Source: Bacillus sp. ISL-37
Lineage (GTDB): Bacteria > Bacillota > Bacilli > Bacillales > Cytobacillaceae
Direction: 5' to 3'
DNA: 64,000 nt
Assembly (NCBI RefSeq): GCF_018613315.1
Contig: NZ_JAGGQL010000015.1
Coordinates: 1-64,000, forward strand
The position numbers and the translations under genes are program-made. The first letter of the stretch is position 1, and every line of letters begins with the position of its first letter. The notes beneath the pieces were generated by a model. It saw only the letters and a list, made by a program, of their open reading frames with translations. It was not told the origin of the DNA and did no database searches. Positions 35,671-45,038 of the stretch are shown piece after piece.

Positions 35671-36168
35671 TTAATCTACAATCTCCAATAATTGCTCCTT
35701 TAGCTTTTTTTTAGCTCCGTTCCGCCACTGTTTGACTGCTGACAAGGACACATGCTCTTTTTCAGCGATTTCTCTGACAGATAGTAAATCAACGCAAGTG
35801 TAGATGACCCACTTTGTTTCTTTTTCTGTTAAATCATGACAATAGCTGCGGAGAAACTCTATTTCAAGCGGCTGGTTTGCATTTGTCTCCTCGACCGTTT
35901 CCCAGTATTCCTCTTTTGGGTGAATAATCCGCTCTTCAAACCGGTTGTTTCGGTTCATTTCATTCAGGATTTGTCCTTTAATATAACTATAGGCATAATT
36001 TGAGAATTCCCCTTTAACCGGATCAAAAGCTTCAGCTGCTTCCCAAAGCCCCACCAGTCCAATATGGAAATAATCTTTCTGATTTTTATAGATATGCAGG
36101 GTCCGAATAATTTTGTGAATCATTGGTTCAAACTGTTTAGCTAACTGATCGAAATTGTCCATTTGCAA
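35671..36168 (-). CDS. Sigma-70 family RNA polymerase sigma factor
   Basis: A 165-residue alternative sigma factor. Region 2 is at about residues 10-85 (YFHIGLVGLWEAAEAFDPVK, FSNYAYSYIKGQILNEMNR: the -10 recognition and melting helix) and region 4 at about 110-160 (LTEKETKWVIYTCVDLLSVR then EIAEKEHVSLSAVKQWRNGA, a helix-turn-helix for the -35). It is short and lacks regions 1 and 3, like competence/stress-type sigma factors. It is divergently placed from comK, with 624 bp between them. Target genes unknown; a link to competence is suggested by position only. Confidence 0.88.
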   Translation of the reverse strand: MQMDNFDQLAKQFEPMIHKIIRTLHIYKNQKDYFHIGLVGLWEAAEAFDPVKGEFSNYAYSYIKGQILNEMNRNNRFEERIIHPKEEYWETVEETNANQPLEIEFLRSYCHDLTEKETKWVIYTCVDLLSVREIAEKEHVSLSAVKQWRNGAKKKLKEQLLEIVD

Positions 36169-36594
36169 TCCTTCCTGGATCGCGCGCGACTGACTTGTAA
36201 TTCCCGGGTAGCTTTAAGATACCTTTGAAGGCGGGGGCTGAGCCAATCCTGAAAAATCATTTTTGGGTACAAAAAAGCTCAATAAAGAGCCTGTTAAGCA
36301 TCCAAAAATCAATTATCAAGAGTTATTAGACAATTTCATAAATTAGAAGTATAAAAATGATTTTTCTATTAAATTGTGAATATTGTTTGTCTAGCAAAGA
36401 AAAAATTTTTTATAGGTTGGCAGGGAATGTTAGCACTATTCCTGGGTAAGAAATGATTAGTTTCCAGAGGAGATTTAAAGAAATATACCGATAATAGAAG
36501 AGATTTTTTAAAAATAACATATATTATACTGAAAAAACATTCTCTTTGCAATATTCCATAAGATCTAATGTTGTTTGGATAGGAACAATGCGGA
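36169..36594. other. Long AT-rich upstream region of comK and the sigma gene
   Basis: No gene recognised in about 430 bp. Very AT-rich, with tracts such as GAAAAAATTTTTTAT (around 36398) that resemble but do not exactly match the ComK box AAAA-N5-TTTT. AT-rich comK promoter regions are bound by several regulators in B. subtilis. Confidence 0.5.
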
Positions 36595-36624
36595 TTTACT
36601 TATAAAAGGAAAAATTTATATAAT
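36595..36624 (+). promoter_or_regulatory. Candidate comK promoter
   Basis: TTTACT (36595-36600), 18-bp spacer, TATAAT (36619-36624). Initiation near 36631 would give a leader of about 160 nt. Confidence 0.55.
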
Positions 36625-36678
36625 AATACCAGCGGGGGTTAATGGGGGTGACGAGAGAAACTCAATAAAAATAAAGAT

Positions 36679-36754
36679 GCCCTCGGGGAAAATGTCTTGG
36701 CGGACTCCCGAGGACGGGTGTTGGGTATACCAACTAGGTTAGTATACCTTTTCT
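36679..36754 (+). promoter_or_regulatory. Structured comK leader with alternative hairpins
   Basis: CCTCGGG/CCCGAGG (36681-36687, 36707-36713) forms a first stem. Then two mutually exclusive hairpins share one segment: GTTGG-GTATA-CCAAC (36720-36734), and GGTATAC...GTATACC (36724-36730, 36742-36748) with inner AAC-TAG-GTT, followed by TTTTCT like a terminator. This looks like an attenuator; I match it to no known riboswitch. Confidence 0.5.
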
Positions 36755-36792
36755 AATCAAATAATCAATAGATTTTATGAGGAGAGGAAAGA

Positions 36793-37341
36793 ATGGACGT
36801 GCTAACGAATTACATACTCAACGAAGAATCAGTGCTATTGACTGGAGAATATAATGTGAATGGAAAGCTATATGCCAGGGTAATCCATGGTGAAGACACC
36901 TTCCTGGTTGATATGAAACCTTTAAAAATCATCAATGAAACGATGATTGGGCTTGGTTCTGATTTTAAAACAGGCCGTAAAAGTGCAAGAAGACTGCTGG
37001 GCGATGTCAGTATGTGCCCGATTAAGGTTAACTGTAATCTGGGAATCTGGTTATTTCCCACTAAGTCATACAATGATGATTTCTGTATATGGTTCTCTTT
37101 GATGCATGTAAAAGGCACAAAAACTCTGGGAATACGCAGAACAGAAGTAGAATTGAGTTATGGTCATAAGGTTGTCATCCAAATGAAAGAATCCGCCTTT
37201 AATCAAAAAAGGAAAAAAGCAGAAGAATTAAGAGAAAAGATGACCAAGAACGCAAAAGGCCCTCTAACCTTTTATGTAGAATCAAAGAAAGGGATCGAGA
37301 TGATCGAGGGTGAAGGGATTAAGCGGTATACGCTTAAATAG
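36793..37341 (+). CDS. comK: Competence transcription factor ComK
   Basis: A 182-residue ComK-family DNA-binding protein. Family landmarks are TFLVDMKPLKIINETMIGLG (near residues 37-56), GRKSARRLLG, CPIKVNCNLGIWLFPTKSYN, HVKG and the C-terminal basic stretch NQKRKKAEELREKM. ComK activates the DNA-uptake genes by binding paired AAAA-N5-TTTT boxes. It is slightly shorter than B. subtilis ComK (192), differing at both ends. GAGGAGAGG precedes the ATG. A long structured leader is upstream, a sigma factor is divergent, and glpK is downstream under its own leader. Confidence 0.85.
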   Translation: MDVLTNYILNEESVLLTGEYNVNGKLYARVIHGEDTFLVDMKPLKIINETMIGLGSDFKTGRKSARRLLGDVSMCPIKVNCNLGIWLFPTKSYNDDFCIWFSLMHVKGTKTLGIRRTEVELSYGHKVVIQMKESAFNQKRKKAEELREKMTKNAKGPLTFYVESKKGIEMIEGEGIKRYTLK

Positions 37342-37474
37342 AAGTAACATTTAAGGGCTAATCGTACCCTTATGCAGCAGTATCTCATCCCATAAGTTTT
37401 TTTAATAGACCTTTATGTTTCATGAGAGAACATCCATAGAGTGGATGAAAAAATGTTGTCCAAGACAAAAATCA

Positions 37475-37489
37475 TTGAAAGCGATTTCT
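37475..37489 (+). promoter_or_regulatory. cre-like site upstream of glpK
   Basis: TTGAAAGCGATTTCT matches WTGNAARCGNWWWCA except the last base, as at the other two cre-like sites in the window. Confidence 0.55.
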
Positions 37490-37521
37490 GTGTACGGTAT
37501 ACTGCTAGTAAGTTAATAATC

Positions 37522-39106
<1,585 letters not shown>

Positions 39107-39133
39107 CTTGTGATGAAGAATAATGAGAGAGGC

Positions 39134-39176
39134 AGAGGGGATTGCTGTTTGTTTGGCAATCACCTCTTATTTTTTA
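39134..39176 (+). terminator. Terminator of glpK
   Basis: AGAGGGGATTGC and GCAATCACCTCT pair with small mismatches, followed by TATTTTTT. Confidence 0.85.
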
Positions 39177-39246
39177 GAAACATTTTGTGGAGGGGTAATG
39201 ACCCTCATTAGTTTTAGAGACTGTGGTAGATAATTTTACGAAAAGA

Positions 39247-39267
39247 TAGTAAAATTTTTAGTAAAAT
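39247..39267 (+). promoter_or_regulatory. Two AGTAAAAT operator-like motifs before galE
   Basis: TAGTAAAATT (39247-39256) and TTTTTAGTAAAAT (39255-39267) are direct repeats of the motif seen before the esterase and the galactoside-binding protein, about 30 bp from the galE start. Confidence 0.55.
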
Positions 39268-39296
39268 CAAAAGAATTATTTTTGGAGGGATTTTTC

Positions 39297-40280
39297 ATGG
39301 CGGTGTTGGTTACTGGCGGTGCCGGTTATATAGGCAGTCATACGGTATTGGAGCTTTTAAAGCGTGAGGAAGAAGTAGTTGTCATTGATAATTTGCAAAA
39401 AGGCCATAAGGCAGCCTTATTGAGTGAAGCTAAATTTTTTGAAGGTGATTTAAGGGATCCTGACTTCCTCGATCAGGTCTTCACTGAAAATAAAATTAAT
39501 GCAGTCGTGCATTTTGCAGCAGACTCGCTTGTGGGTGAAAGTGTTGAAAATCCACTTAAGTATTACGACAACAATGTCGGAGGCGCAATCTCCCTTCTGA
39601 AAGCTATGTCAAAACATAATGTGAAGAAAATTGTATTCTCATCGACTGCAGCGGTTTATGGTGAACCTGACCAGGTGCCGATTCCAGAGACGCTGCAGAC
39701 GAATCCGACTAACCCTTATGGAGAAACAAAGCTGGCAATTGAGAAGATGCTGAAATGGTCTGAGGAAGCATATGGTATCCAGCATGTTGTACTCAGGTAT
39801 TTTAACGTTGCCGGTGCAGACCTCGACGGCAAACTGGGGGAAGACCATCAGCCAGAGACACATCTGATTCCAATCGTGTTGCAGGTGGCACTTGGCAAGC
39901 GTGAAAAAATCATGATTTTTGGTGATGATTATGACACTCCAGATGGATCATGCATTCGTGATTATATCCATGTGACGGACCTGGCGGATGCCCATATCCT
40001 TGCTATCAAGAGATTGCGTGAAGGTGGCTCGAGCTCTGTTTATAATTTGGGGAATGGCAACGGCTTCTCTGTGAAGGAAGTAATTGAGATTTCTCGTAAG
40101 GTAACTGGCAAGAGTATTCCGGATGAAGTAGCGCCTAGACGAGCGGGAGACCCGGCAAGGCTTGTAGCTTCTTCGGAAAAAGCAGCGAAAGAACTCGGCT
40201 GGAAACCAAAATATGCTTCGCTTGAAACAATGATTGAAAGCGCCTGGAATTGGTTCCAAAAGCATCCGGACGGCTACTAA
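39297..40280 (+). CDS. galE: UDP-glucose 4-epimerase
   Basis: A 327-residue extended short-chain dehydrogenase that interconverts UDP-galactose and UDP-glucose. NAD motif VTGGAGYIGSHTVLELL, catalytic Ser/Tyr/Lys in FSSTAAVYG and NPYGETKLAIEKM, sugar-site segment RYFNVAGAD and IRDYIHVTDLADAH. ATG 39297 follows GGAGGG by 7 nt; the TTG at 39282 lies upstream of that site. First gene of galE-galT-galM. Confidence 0.96.
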   Translation: MAVLVTGGAGYIGSHTVLELLKREEEVVVIDNLQKGHKAALLSEAKFFEGDLRDPDFLDQVFTENKINAVVHFAADSLVGESVENPLKYYDNNVGGAISLLKAMSKHNVKKIVFSSTAAVYGEPDQVPIPETLQTNPTNPYGETKLAIEKMLKWSEEAYGIQHVVLRYFNVAGADLDGKLGEDHQPETHLIPIVLQVALGKREKIMIFGDDYDTPDGSCIRDYIHVTDLADAHILAIKRLREGGSSSVYNLGNGNGFSVKEVIEISRKVTGKSIPDEVAPRRAGDPARLVASSEKAAKELGWKPKYASLETMIESAWNWFQKHPDGY

Positions 40281-40307
40281 ACTTCGTTGGAAAGGACTGG
40301 TGATGAC

Positions 40308-41834
40308 ATGGCAATCAATATTTTTACAGAGATAGAGCGGCTGCTTCAATATGGACTGCAAAAGCAATTAATCGAAAAATGGGATGTCGATTTTGCGCGC
40401 AACCAGATTCTTGATGTCCTAGGACTGATTGAGTGGGAAGAAACGCCAGCCCCTTCTGAAGAGGCGGATTCACCTGTTGAAATTCTTGGTGAGATGCTTG
40501 ATTGGGCGGAAGAGCAGGGATTGATCCCGGCAGGTTCCGTCACTTACCGCGACTTGCTGGATACAAAAATCATGGGCTGCCTCGTTCCCAGGCCATCATC
40601 GATGATTAAGGAATTTTACAGCAGATACAATGAAAAAGATCCAGAGCACGCAACGGATTACTTCTATCAACTATCCAAGAATACTCTGTACATCCGTACC
40701 GACCGGATCGCCAAAAATCAGCAATGGTTTAGTGATACGGATTATGGGCAGTTGGAGATTACCATCAATCTATCCAAGCCAGAAAAGGATCCGACGGCGA
40801 TTGCGGCTTCTAAAAATCTGCAAAGCTCCGATTATCCTAAATGCCTTCTCTGCAAGGAAAATGTTGGCTACGCGGGACGGATCAATCATCCTGCCCGTCA
40901 AAGTCACCGCATCATCCCTGTAGAGACGAATGGTGAGACATGGTATCTTCAGTATTCGCCGTACTTATATTACAATGAACATTCCATTTTACTATCTGAA
41001 GAACATCGGCCAATGAAGATTTCGAAGGGCAGTTTTGACCGGCTATTGCATTTTGTCGAACAATTTCCGCACTACTTTATCGGATCCAATGCAGATTTGC
41101 CGATTGTCGGCGGCTCGATCTTAAGCCATGATCACTTCCAGGCAGGAAGGCATGAGTTCCCGATGGCCAATGCGCCTTATGAGGAAAAAATCAGCTTGCC
41201 TGAATATCCTGTGGTGGAAGCAGGTCTTGTCCGATGGCCGATGTCGGTGATCAGGCTAAGAGGTGAGGATCGTCATGCTCTTTCCGAGGCAGGTGGCAAA
41301 ATACTCGAGTCATGGAAGGTATACAGTGATGAAGAAGTTGGTATCTTCGCCGAAAGTAATGGCGAGCGGCATAATACCGTTACACCGATTGCCCGCTTTC
41401 GGGATGGCAAATTCGAGCTTGATCTCGTATTAAGGAACAATCGGACAAGCGAAGAGCATCCGCTGGGAATTTTCCACCCTCATCAAGATGTGCATCATAT
41501 CAAAAAAGAAAATATCGGCCTGATTGAAGTAATGGGGCTTGCCGTGTTGCCGGGCAGATTGAAAGAAGAGATGTCATTGCTGGCAGATTATCTGCGTGAA
41601 GAGAATCCATTGGAAAAAATAAAAGCAGATGAATTCACCGAAAAGCATGCGCATTGGGCTGCTTCTTTATTGGAGACAAATCCGAAGCTTGCCGAAATTG
41701 ATCAAATTTTAAAAGAAGAGATTGGCAGGATTTTTGCCCGTGTCCTTGAAGACGCTGGAGTATTCAAGCGGAATGAACAAGGAAAAGCGGCATTCCTGCG
41801 TTTTGTCCGGTCACTTGAGGAGGTCCGATCTTAA
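40308..41834 (+). CDS. galT: UDP-glucose--hexose-1-phosphate uridylyltransferase (type 2 GalT)
   Basis: A 508-residue class II GalT typical of Firmicutes. CLLCKENVGYAGRINHPARQ and the active-site region GGSILSHDHFQAGRHEFPM (the nucleophilic His lies in the HDHFQ context) are present, followed by LRNNRTSEEHPLGIFHPHQ. It transfers UMP from UDP-glucose to galactose-1-phosphate. The ATG at 40308 is preferred to the TTG at 40287 because AAAGGA falls between them. Its stop overlaps the next start by one base. Confidence 0.94.
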   Translation: MAINIFTEIERLLQYGLQKQLIEKWDVDFARNQILDVLGLIEWEETPAPSEEADSPVEILGEMLDWAEEQGLIPAGSVTYRDLLDTKIMGCLVPRPSSMIKEFYSRYNEKDPEHATDYFYQLSKNTLYIRTDRIAKNQQWFSDTDYGQLEITINLSKPEKDPTAIAASKNLQSSDYPKCLLCKENVGYAGRINHPARQSHRIIPVETNGETWYLQYSPYLYYNEHSILLSEEHRPMKISKGSFDRLLHFVEQFPHYFIGSNADLPIVGGSILSHDHFQAGRHEFPMANAPYEEKISLPEYPVVEAGLVRWPMSVIRLRGEDRHALSEAGGKILESWKVYSDEEVGIFAESNGERHNTVTPIARFRDGKFELDLVLRNNRTSEEHPLGIFHPHQDVHHIKKENIGLIEVMGLAVLPGRLKEEMSLLADYLREENPLEKIKADEFTEKHAHWAASLLETNPKLAEIDQILKEEIGRIFARVLEDAGVFKRNEQGKAAFLRFVRSLEEVRS

Positions 41835-42769
41835 TGGAAAAGACCGTCTTTAAAGGCCTAGAAGCCATTGTCCTTGAAAATGACCAGTTGAGGTGTACAT
41901 TCCTGCCTGAATACGGCGGGAAGCTGGCAAGCTTTTACGATAAAAAAGCTTCATATGAATGGCTTTTCCAAGCTAAGGAAGAAATCCTCCGTGTCCCGGA
42001 ATACGGAGCGGATTTTTCCCAGTATGATTCCAGCGGATTTGATGAAGTTTTTCCAAGCATCGACCGCAGTTTCCATCCATTAAACGGCAAGGTGGTGCCC
42101 GACCATGGCGAGGTTTGGGCGCTACCGTGGAAAGTGGAAGCAGATGGAGAAGGCTTGCGAATGGAAGTGGACAGTCTGGTATTTCCTTATAAACTCGTAA
42201 AAACCGTCCGCCTTGAAGGAGATACGCTGGAATTTAACTATAAGGCTATCAATCTGGGTGGAGAGGACTTTGCCTTTCTATGGACCCCACACTCGCTGTT
42301 GAATTTTAATGATGAAACTTATATTAAGGTACCTGATGGACTGAATGAAATCATGACCGTTGAACATCAAACCGTCCATTTAGGTGAATGGGGAAATCGG
42401 CATCATTATCCTGTGACACAGTCGAATTCAGGTGAAAAGCTGGATTTATCCAGGATGCAGGGGCCGACAGACAAAACCAGTGAAAAGTTTTACTTCACTT
42501 CGAAACTACCCGAGGGCTGGTGTGCCGCGGTCCAGCCGGATCAAGGTACGCAGCTTGAATACCGATTCCCGGAAGACAAAGTGCCGTACCTGGGTTTATG
42601 GAAGACACAGGGAGGTTATCGTGGTGATTACAACTTCGCCCTTGAACCATGCACAGGTATTTATGATGACGTGTATACTGCGGATAAAATCAGGAAAGTT
42701 TCCAAAATCCCTGCGAATGGGGAATCAAATTGGTGGTTCGAGATGAAAGTTTCGACGCTGGACAAATAG
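41834..42769 (+). CDS. Aldose 1-epimerase (galactose mutarotase) family protein
   Basis: A 311-residue GalM-superfamily protein with a beta-sandwich pattern: FLPEYGGKLASFYDKKASYE, GFDEVFPSIDRSFH, DHGEVWALPWKVEADGEG, FLWTPHSLLNF and LGLWKTQGGYRGDYNFALEP, which includes the conserved His and the final Glu. It would interconvert sugar anomers before GalK. It is more distant from classical GalM than the neighbours are from their families, so the exact sugar is open. Translationally coupled to galT; last gene before a terminator. Confidence 0.8.
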   Translation: MEKTVFKGLEAIVLENDQLRCTFLPEYGGKLASFYDKKASYEWLFQAKEEILRVPEYGADFSQYDSSGFDEVFPSIDRSFHPLNGKVVPDHGEVWALPWKVEADGEGLRMEVDSLVFPYKLVKTVRLEGDTLEFNYKAINLGGEDFAFLWTPHSLLNFNDETYIKVPDGLNEIMTVEHQTVHLGEWGNRHHYPVTQSNSGEKLDLSRMQGPTDKTSEKFYFTSKLPEGWCAAVQPDQGTQLEYRFPEDKVPYLGLWKTQGGYRGDYNFALEPCTGIYDDVYTADKIRKVSKIPANGESNWWFEMKVSTLDK

Positions 42770-42788
42770 AGAAGCTTTAGTTAATCCC

Positions 42789-42824
42789 TAAAAAGCCAGA
42801 ATCACCCGTATTCTGGCTTTTTTT
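42789..42824 (+). terminator. Terminator of galE-galT-galM
   Basis: AAAAAGCCAGAAT and ATTCTGGCTTTTT form a strong stem with a T-run. Confidence 0.92.
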
Positions 42825-42875
42825 GTGGCTTTATCAAAGGTGATTTATCGGCTGGAAAATTTATTCTCTTAAAAA

Positions 42876-42952
42876 GTGCAAAATTGCTCGATTATCAGCG
42901 ATAATTGCACAAACCTTCATGATAATTGCACGAAAAACACGCATCATTGCAC
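42876..42952. repeat. Array of ATAATTGCAC keywords, 21 bp apart
   Basis: Inverted copy GTGCAAAATT (42876-42885), then ATAATTGCAC at 42901 and 42922 and ATCATTGCAC at 42943: forward copies exactly 21 bp apart. It lies just beyond the galM terminator. Confidence 0.8.
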
Positions 42953-43006
42953 ATTTATCCTAAATATGAAAGCCTCTAATACTAAACTAGTTAAAATCCG
43001 ACAAAA

Positions 43007-43052
43007 ATTTTAGTAAAAAACATTTGACTAAACGGTGAAATTTTACTAAAAT
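43007..43052 (+). promoter_or_regulatory. Inverted pair of ATTTTAGTAAAA / TTTTACTAAAAT motifs
   Basis: ATTTTAGTAAAA (43007-43018) and its exact reverse complement TTTTACTAAAAT (43041-43052). Same inverted arrangement as before the esterase, spaced 34 bp centre to centre; candidate operator of the LacI-family regulator at the end of this gene cluster. Confidence 0.6.
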
Positions 43053-43064
43053 CTTAACTAAGAT

Positions 43065-43079
43065 ATGTAAACGCTTTCT
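43065..43079 (+). promoter_or_regulatory. cre-like site before the galactoside-binding protein
   Basis: ATGTAAACGCTTTCT fits WTGNAARCGNWWWCA except the last base. Confidence 0.6.
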
Positions 43080-43166
43080 GTATTCCGAAAAAATAGAATA
43101 GTAACTTATTAGAAAGCTGCTGCATATGGGGGAAATTAAATTTAATCGGTTGAGGGGGAAAAATGC

Positions 43167-44462
43167 ATGAAAAAGCTTTTTACTATTTTTAGTCTCGTTG
43201 CCGCATTTGTATTAGTGATTTCTGGCTGTTCTAGCGATAGTTCAGACGGCAAAGGGGAAGATGGCAAAGTAACACTCACGGCTTGGGCGTGGAACGTTAA
43301 CGTCGGAGCTTTGAACGAGGCTGCTGAGAAGTTCAAAAAAGAAAATCCTAATGTTGAACTTAAAGTAGAAGATATTGGACGTCTTGATGTATATGACAAG
43401 CTTTCAACTGGTCTTGCTGCAGGCGGTGTCGGCCTTCCGGACATCGTGCTTGTAGAGGATGATAGGATCCATGGCTATGTTGAATCATTCCCTAAAGGGT
43501 TTTTAGATCTATCAAAGGAAGGCTTCGACAAGCATAGCGAATCTTTCCCTCAGTTCAAGAACGATATGGCAAAGGTAAATGACACTTACTACGCAATGCC
43601 GTTTGATGCTGGCCCAACAGGTATGTTCTACCGCCGCAGCGTATTCGAAAAAGCTGGCGTGAACCCTGATGATATCCAGACTTGGGATGACTTCCTAGAA
43701 GCTGGAAAAACTATTAAAGATAAGACAGGCGCATTCGCAATGCCGCTTGATAAGTTCAAAGATGACCCTACATTCCGTATGATGCTGAACCAGCTTGGTG
43801 TTTACTATTACGATGAAGAAGGCAATATTGACCTGACTCATCCGAAAGCAGTCCAGGCAATGGAAATGCAGAAGAAATTCGATGAAGCTGGCCTGATCAA
43901 AGATGTTGACGGCTGGAATGGTGTCGTTTCTGCAACGGTTGATGGATCTGTAGCAACAATTCCTTTCGGTGCATGGTACTACGGTACAATCATCGACCAG
44001 GCAAAAGATTCAAAAGGTGACTGGGGCGTATTCCAGCTTCCTGCATTTGAAGAAGGCGGAAACCGCGCAGCGAACCTTGGAGGTTCAAGCTGGATGATTC
44101 CTGCTGCAACCAAGAATGCGAAAGAAGCATATGAATTCCTTGAGTACTTCTCAACAACTCCTGAGATCCAGACAATGGCAATGGAAAAGCACGGCTTATT
44201 CCCATCATTGAACACAGCATACGAGAGCGAATTGTTCACAGCTGAAGACGAGTTCTTCGGAGGCCAGGCAATCTGGAAGCTGTTCACTGAGGAAATGGCT
44301 GATGTTCCAACAGCTTATTACACAAAGGATTACTCACTTGGACTTGACGAAGCAATCAAGGCACAAGCTGATACGTTCAACGGCAAAGATGCCAAGAAGG
44401 CTCTTGAAGAGGCAGCGAACCGTCTGAAAGACCGCACAAAGCGTGAAGTCAACAAACACTAA
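43167..44462 (+). CDS. ABC sugar-binding lipoprotein (galactoside transporter)
   Basis: A 431-residue family 1 extracellular solute-binding protein with lipobox VISGC (Cys19-21 region). Typical segments: LTAWAWNVNVGALNEAAEKF, DIVLVEDDRIHGYVESFPKG, AMPFDAGPTGMFYRRSVFEK and GGSSWMIPAATKNAKEAYEF. It captures an oligosaccharide outside the membrane for the two permeases encoded downstream. Adjacent alpha- and beta-galactosidase genes suggest galactosides. GAGGGGGA precedes the ATG. A terminator and a 400-bp hairpin array separate it from the permeases. Confidence 0.93.
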   Translation: MKKLFTIFSLVAAFVLVISGCSSDSSDGKGEDGKVTLTAWAWNVNVGALNEAAEKFKKENPNVELKVEDIGRLDVYDKLSTGLAAGGVGLPDIVLVEDDRIHGYVESFPKGFLDLSKEGFDKHSESFPQFKNDMAKVNDTYYAMPFDAGPTGMFYRRSVFEKAGVNPDDIQTWDDFLEAGKTIKDKTGAFAMPLDKFKDDPTFRMMLNQLGVYYYDEEGNIDLTHPKAVQAMEMQKKFDEAGLIKDVDGWNGVVSATVDGSVATIPFGAWYYGTIIDQAKDSKGDWGVFQLPAFEEGGNRAANLGGSSWMIPAATKNAKEAYEFLEYFSTTPEIQTMAMEKHGLFPSLNTAYESELFTAEDEFFGGQAIWKLFTEEMADVPTAYYTKDYSLGLDEAIKAQADTFNGKDAKKALEEAANRLKDRTKREVNKH

Positions 44463-44478
44463 TCATGAATAACAAAAT

Positions 44479-44527
44479 GAGAGATTTAGAGGCAGAAGGT
44501 CGGGGCTTTCTAAGTCTCTCGTTTTTT
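44479..44527 (+). terminator. Terminator after the sugar-binding protein gene
   Basis: GAGAGATTTAGA and TCTAAGTCTCTC pair almost fully around an 18-nt loop; GTTTTTT follows. It should make the binding-protein mRNA more abundant than the downstream part. Confidence 0.85.
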
Positions 44528-44548
44528 ATAAAGGTTCTCCAGGAATCT

Positions 44549-44960
44549 TTTAATGGACATTTCGGAGAGTGTGAAAGCTCAAAAGGTCTAAGAAAGCGTG
44601 TTTAATAGACATTTCAGAGTGTGTATGCGGCCAAAATGTCTAAGAAATCAGGTTTAATGGACATTTTGGAGAGTATGAAAGCTCAAAATGTCTAAAAAAG
44701 CGTGTTTAATAGACATTTCAGAGTGTGGATGCGTTCAAAATGTCTAAGAAATCAGGTTTAGTGGACATTTCGGAGAGTGTGAACGCTCAAAAGGTCTAAG
44801 AAAGCGTGTTTAATAGACATTTCAGAGTGTGTATGCGGCCAAAATGTCTAAGAAATCAGGTTTAATGGACATTTTGGAGAGTGTGACCGCTCAAAATGTC
44901 TAAGAAAGTGATTTTAATAGACATTTCTCAGTGTAAATGCGTTCAAATGTCTAAAAGCAT
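44549..44960. repeat. Eight 52-bp tandem hairpin units (four 104-bp dimers)
   Basis: Units start at 44549, 44601, 44653, 44705, 44757, 44809, 44861 and 44913, exactly 52 bp apart; the last is slightly shortened. Two types alternate: A (TTTAATGGACATTT... ending AAGCGTG) and B (TTTAATAGACATTTCAGAGT... ending AAATCAGG). Each unit has (A/G)GACATTT near its start and AAA(A)TGTCT near its end, so each can fold into an 8-9 bp stem with a loop of about 20-25 nt. Not CRISPR: there are no unique spacers and no cas genes. Confidence 0.95.
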
Positions 44961-45038
44961 CTTCTACAAAAAATCTCAATGCTCTCTTCCATCGCCACAC
45001 ACGGAAAGGGCCTTACCAAAAAGAAAGAAGGATGATCG

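Larger units (their letters stand above)
42953..43166. other. Promoter region of the galactoside transporter operon
   Basis: AT-rich, with two operator-like motifs and a cre-like site (listed separately); no gene seen. Confidence 0.5.

Noticed and set aside
36369-36551. Minus-strand 60-codon frame upstream of comK
   Set aside because: AT-rich Phe/Ile/Lys-rich translation without a ribosome site; likely promoter DNA.
44549-44960. CRISPR array
   Set aside because: Units are 52 bp and fully repeated in A/B form, with no unique spacers, leader or cas genes.
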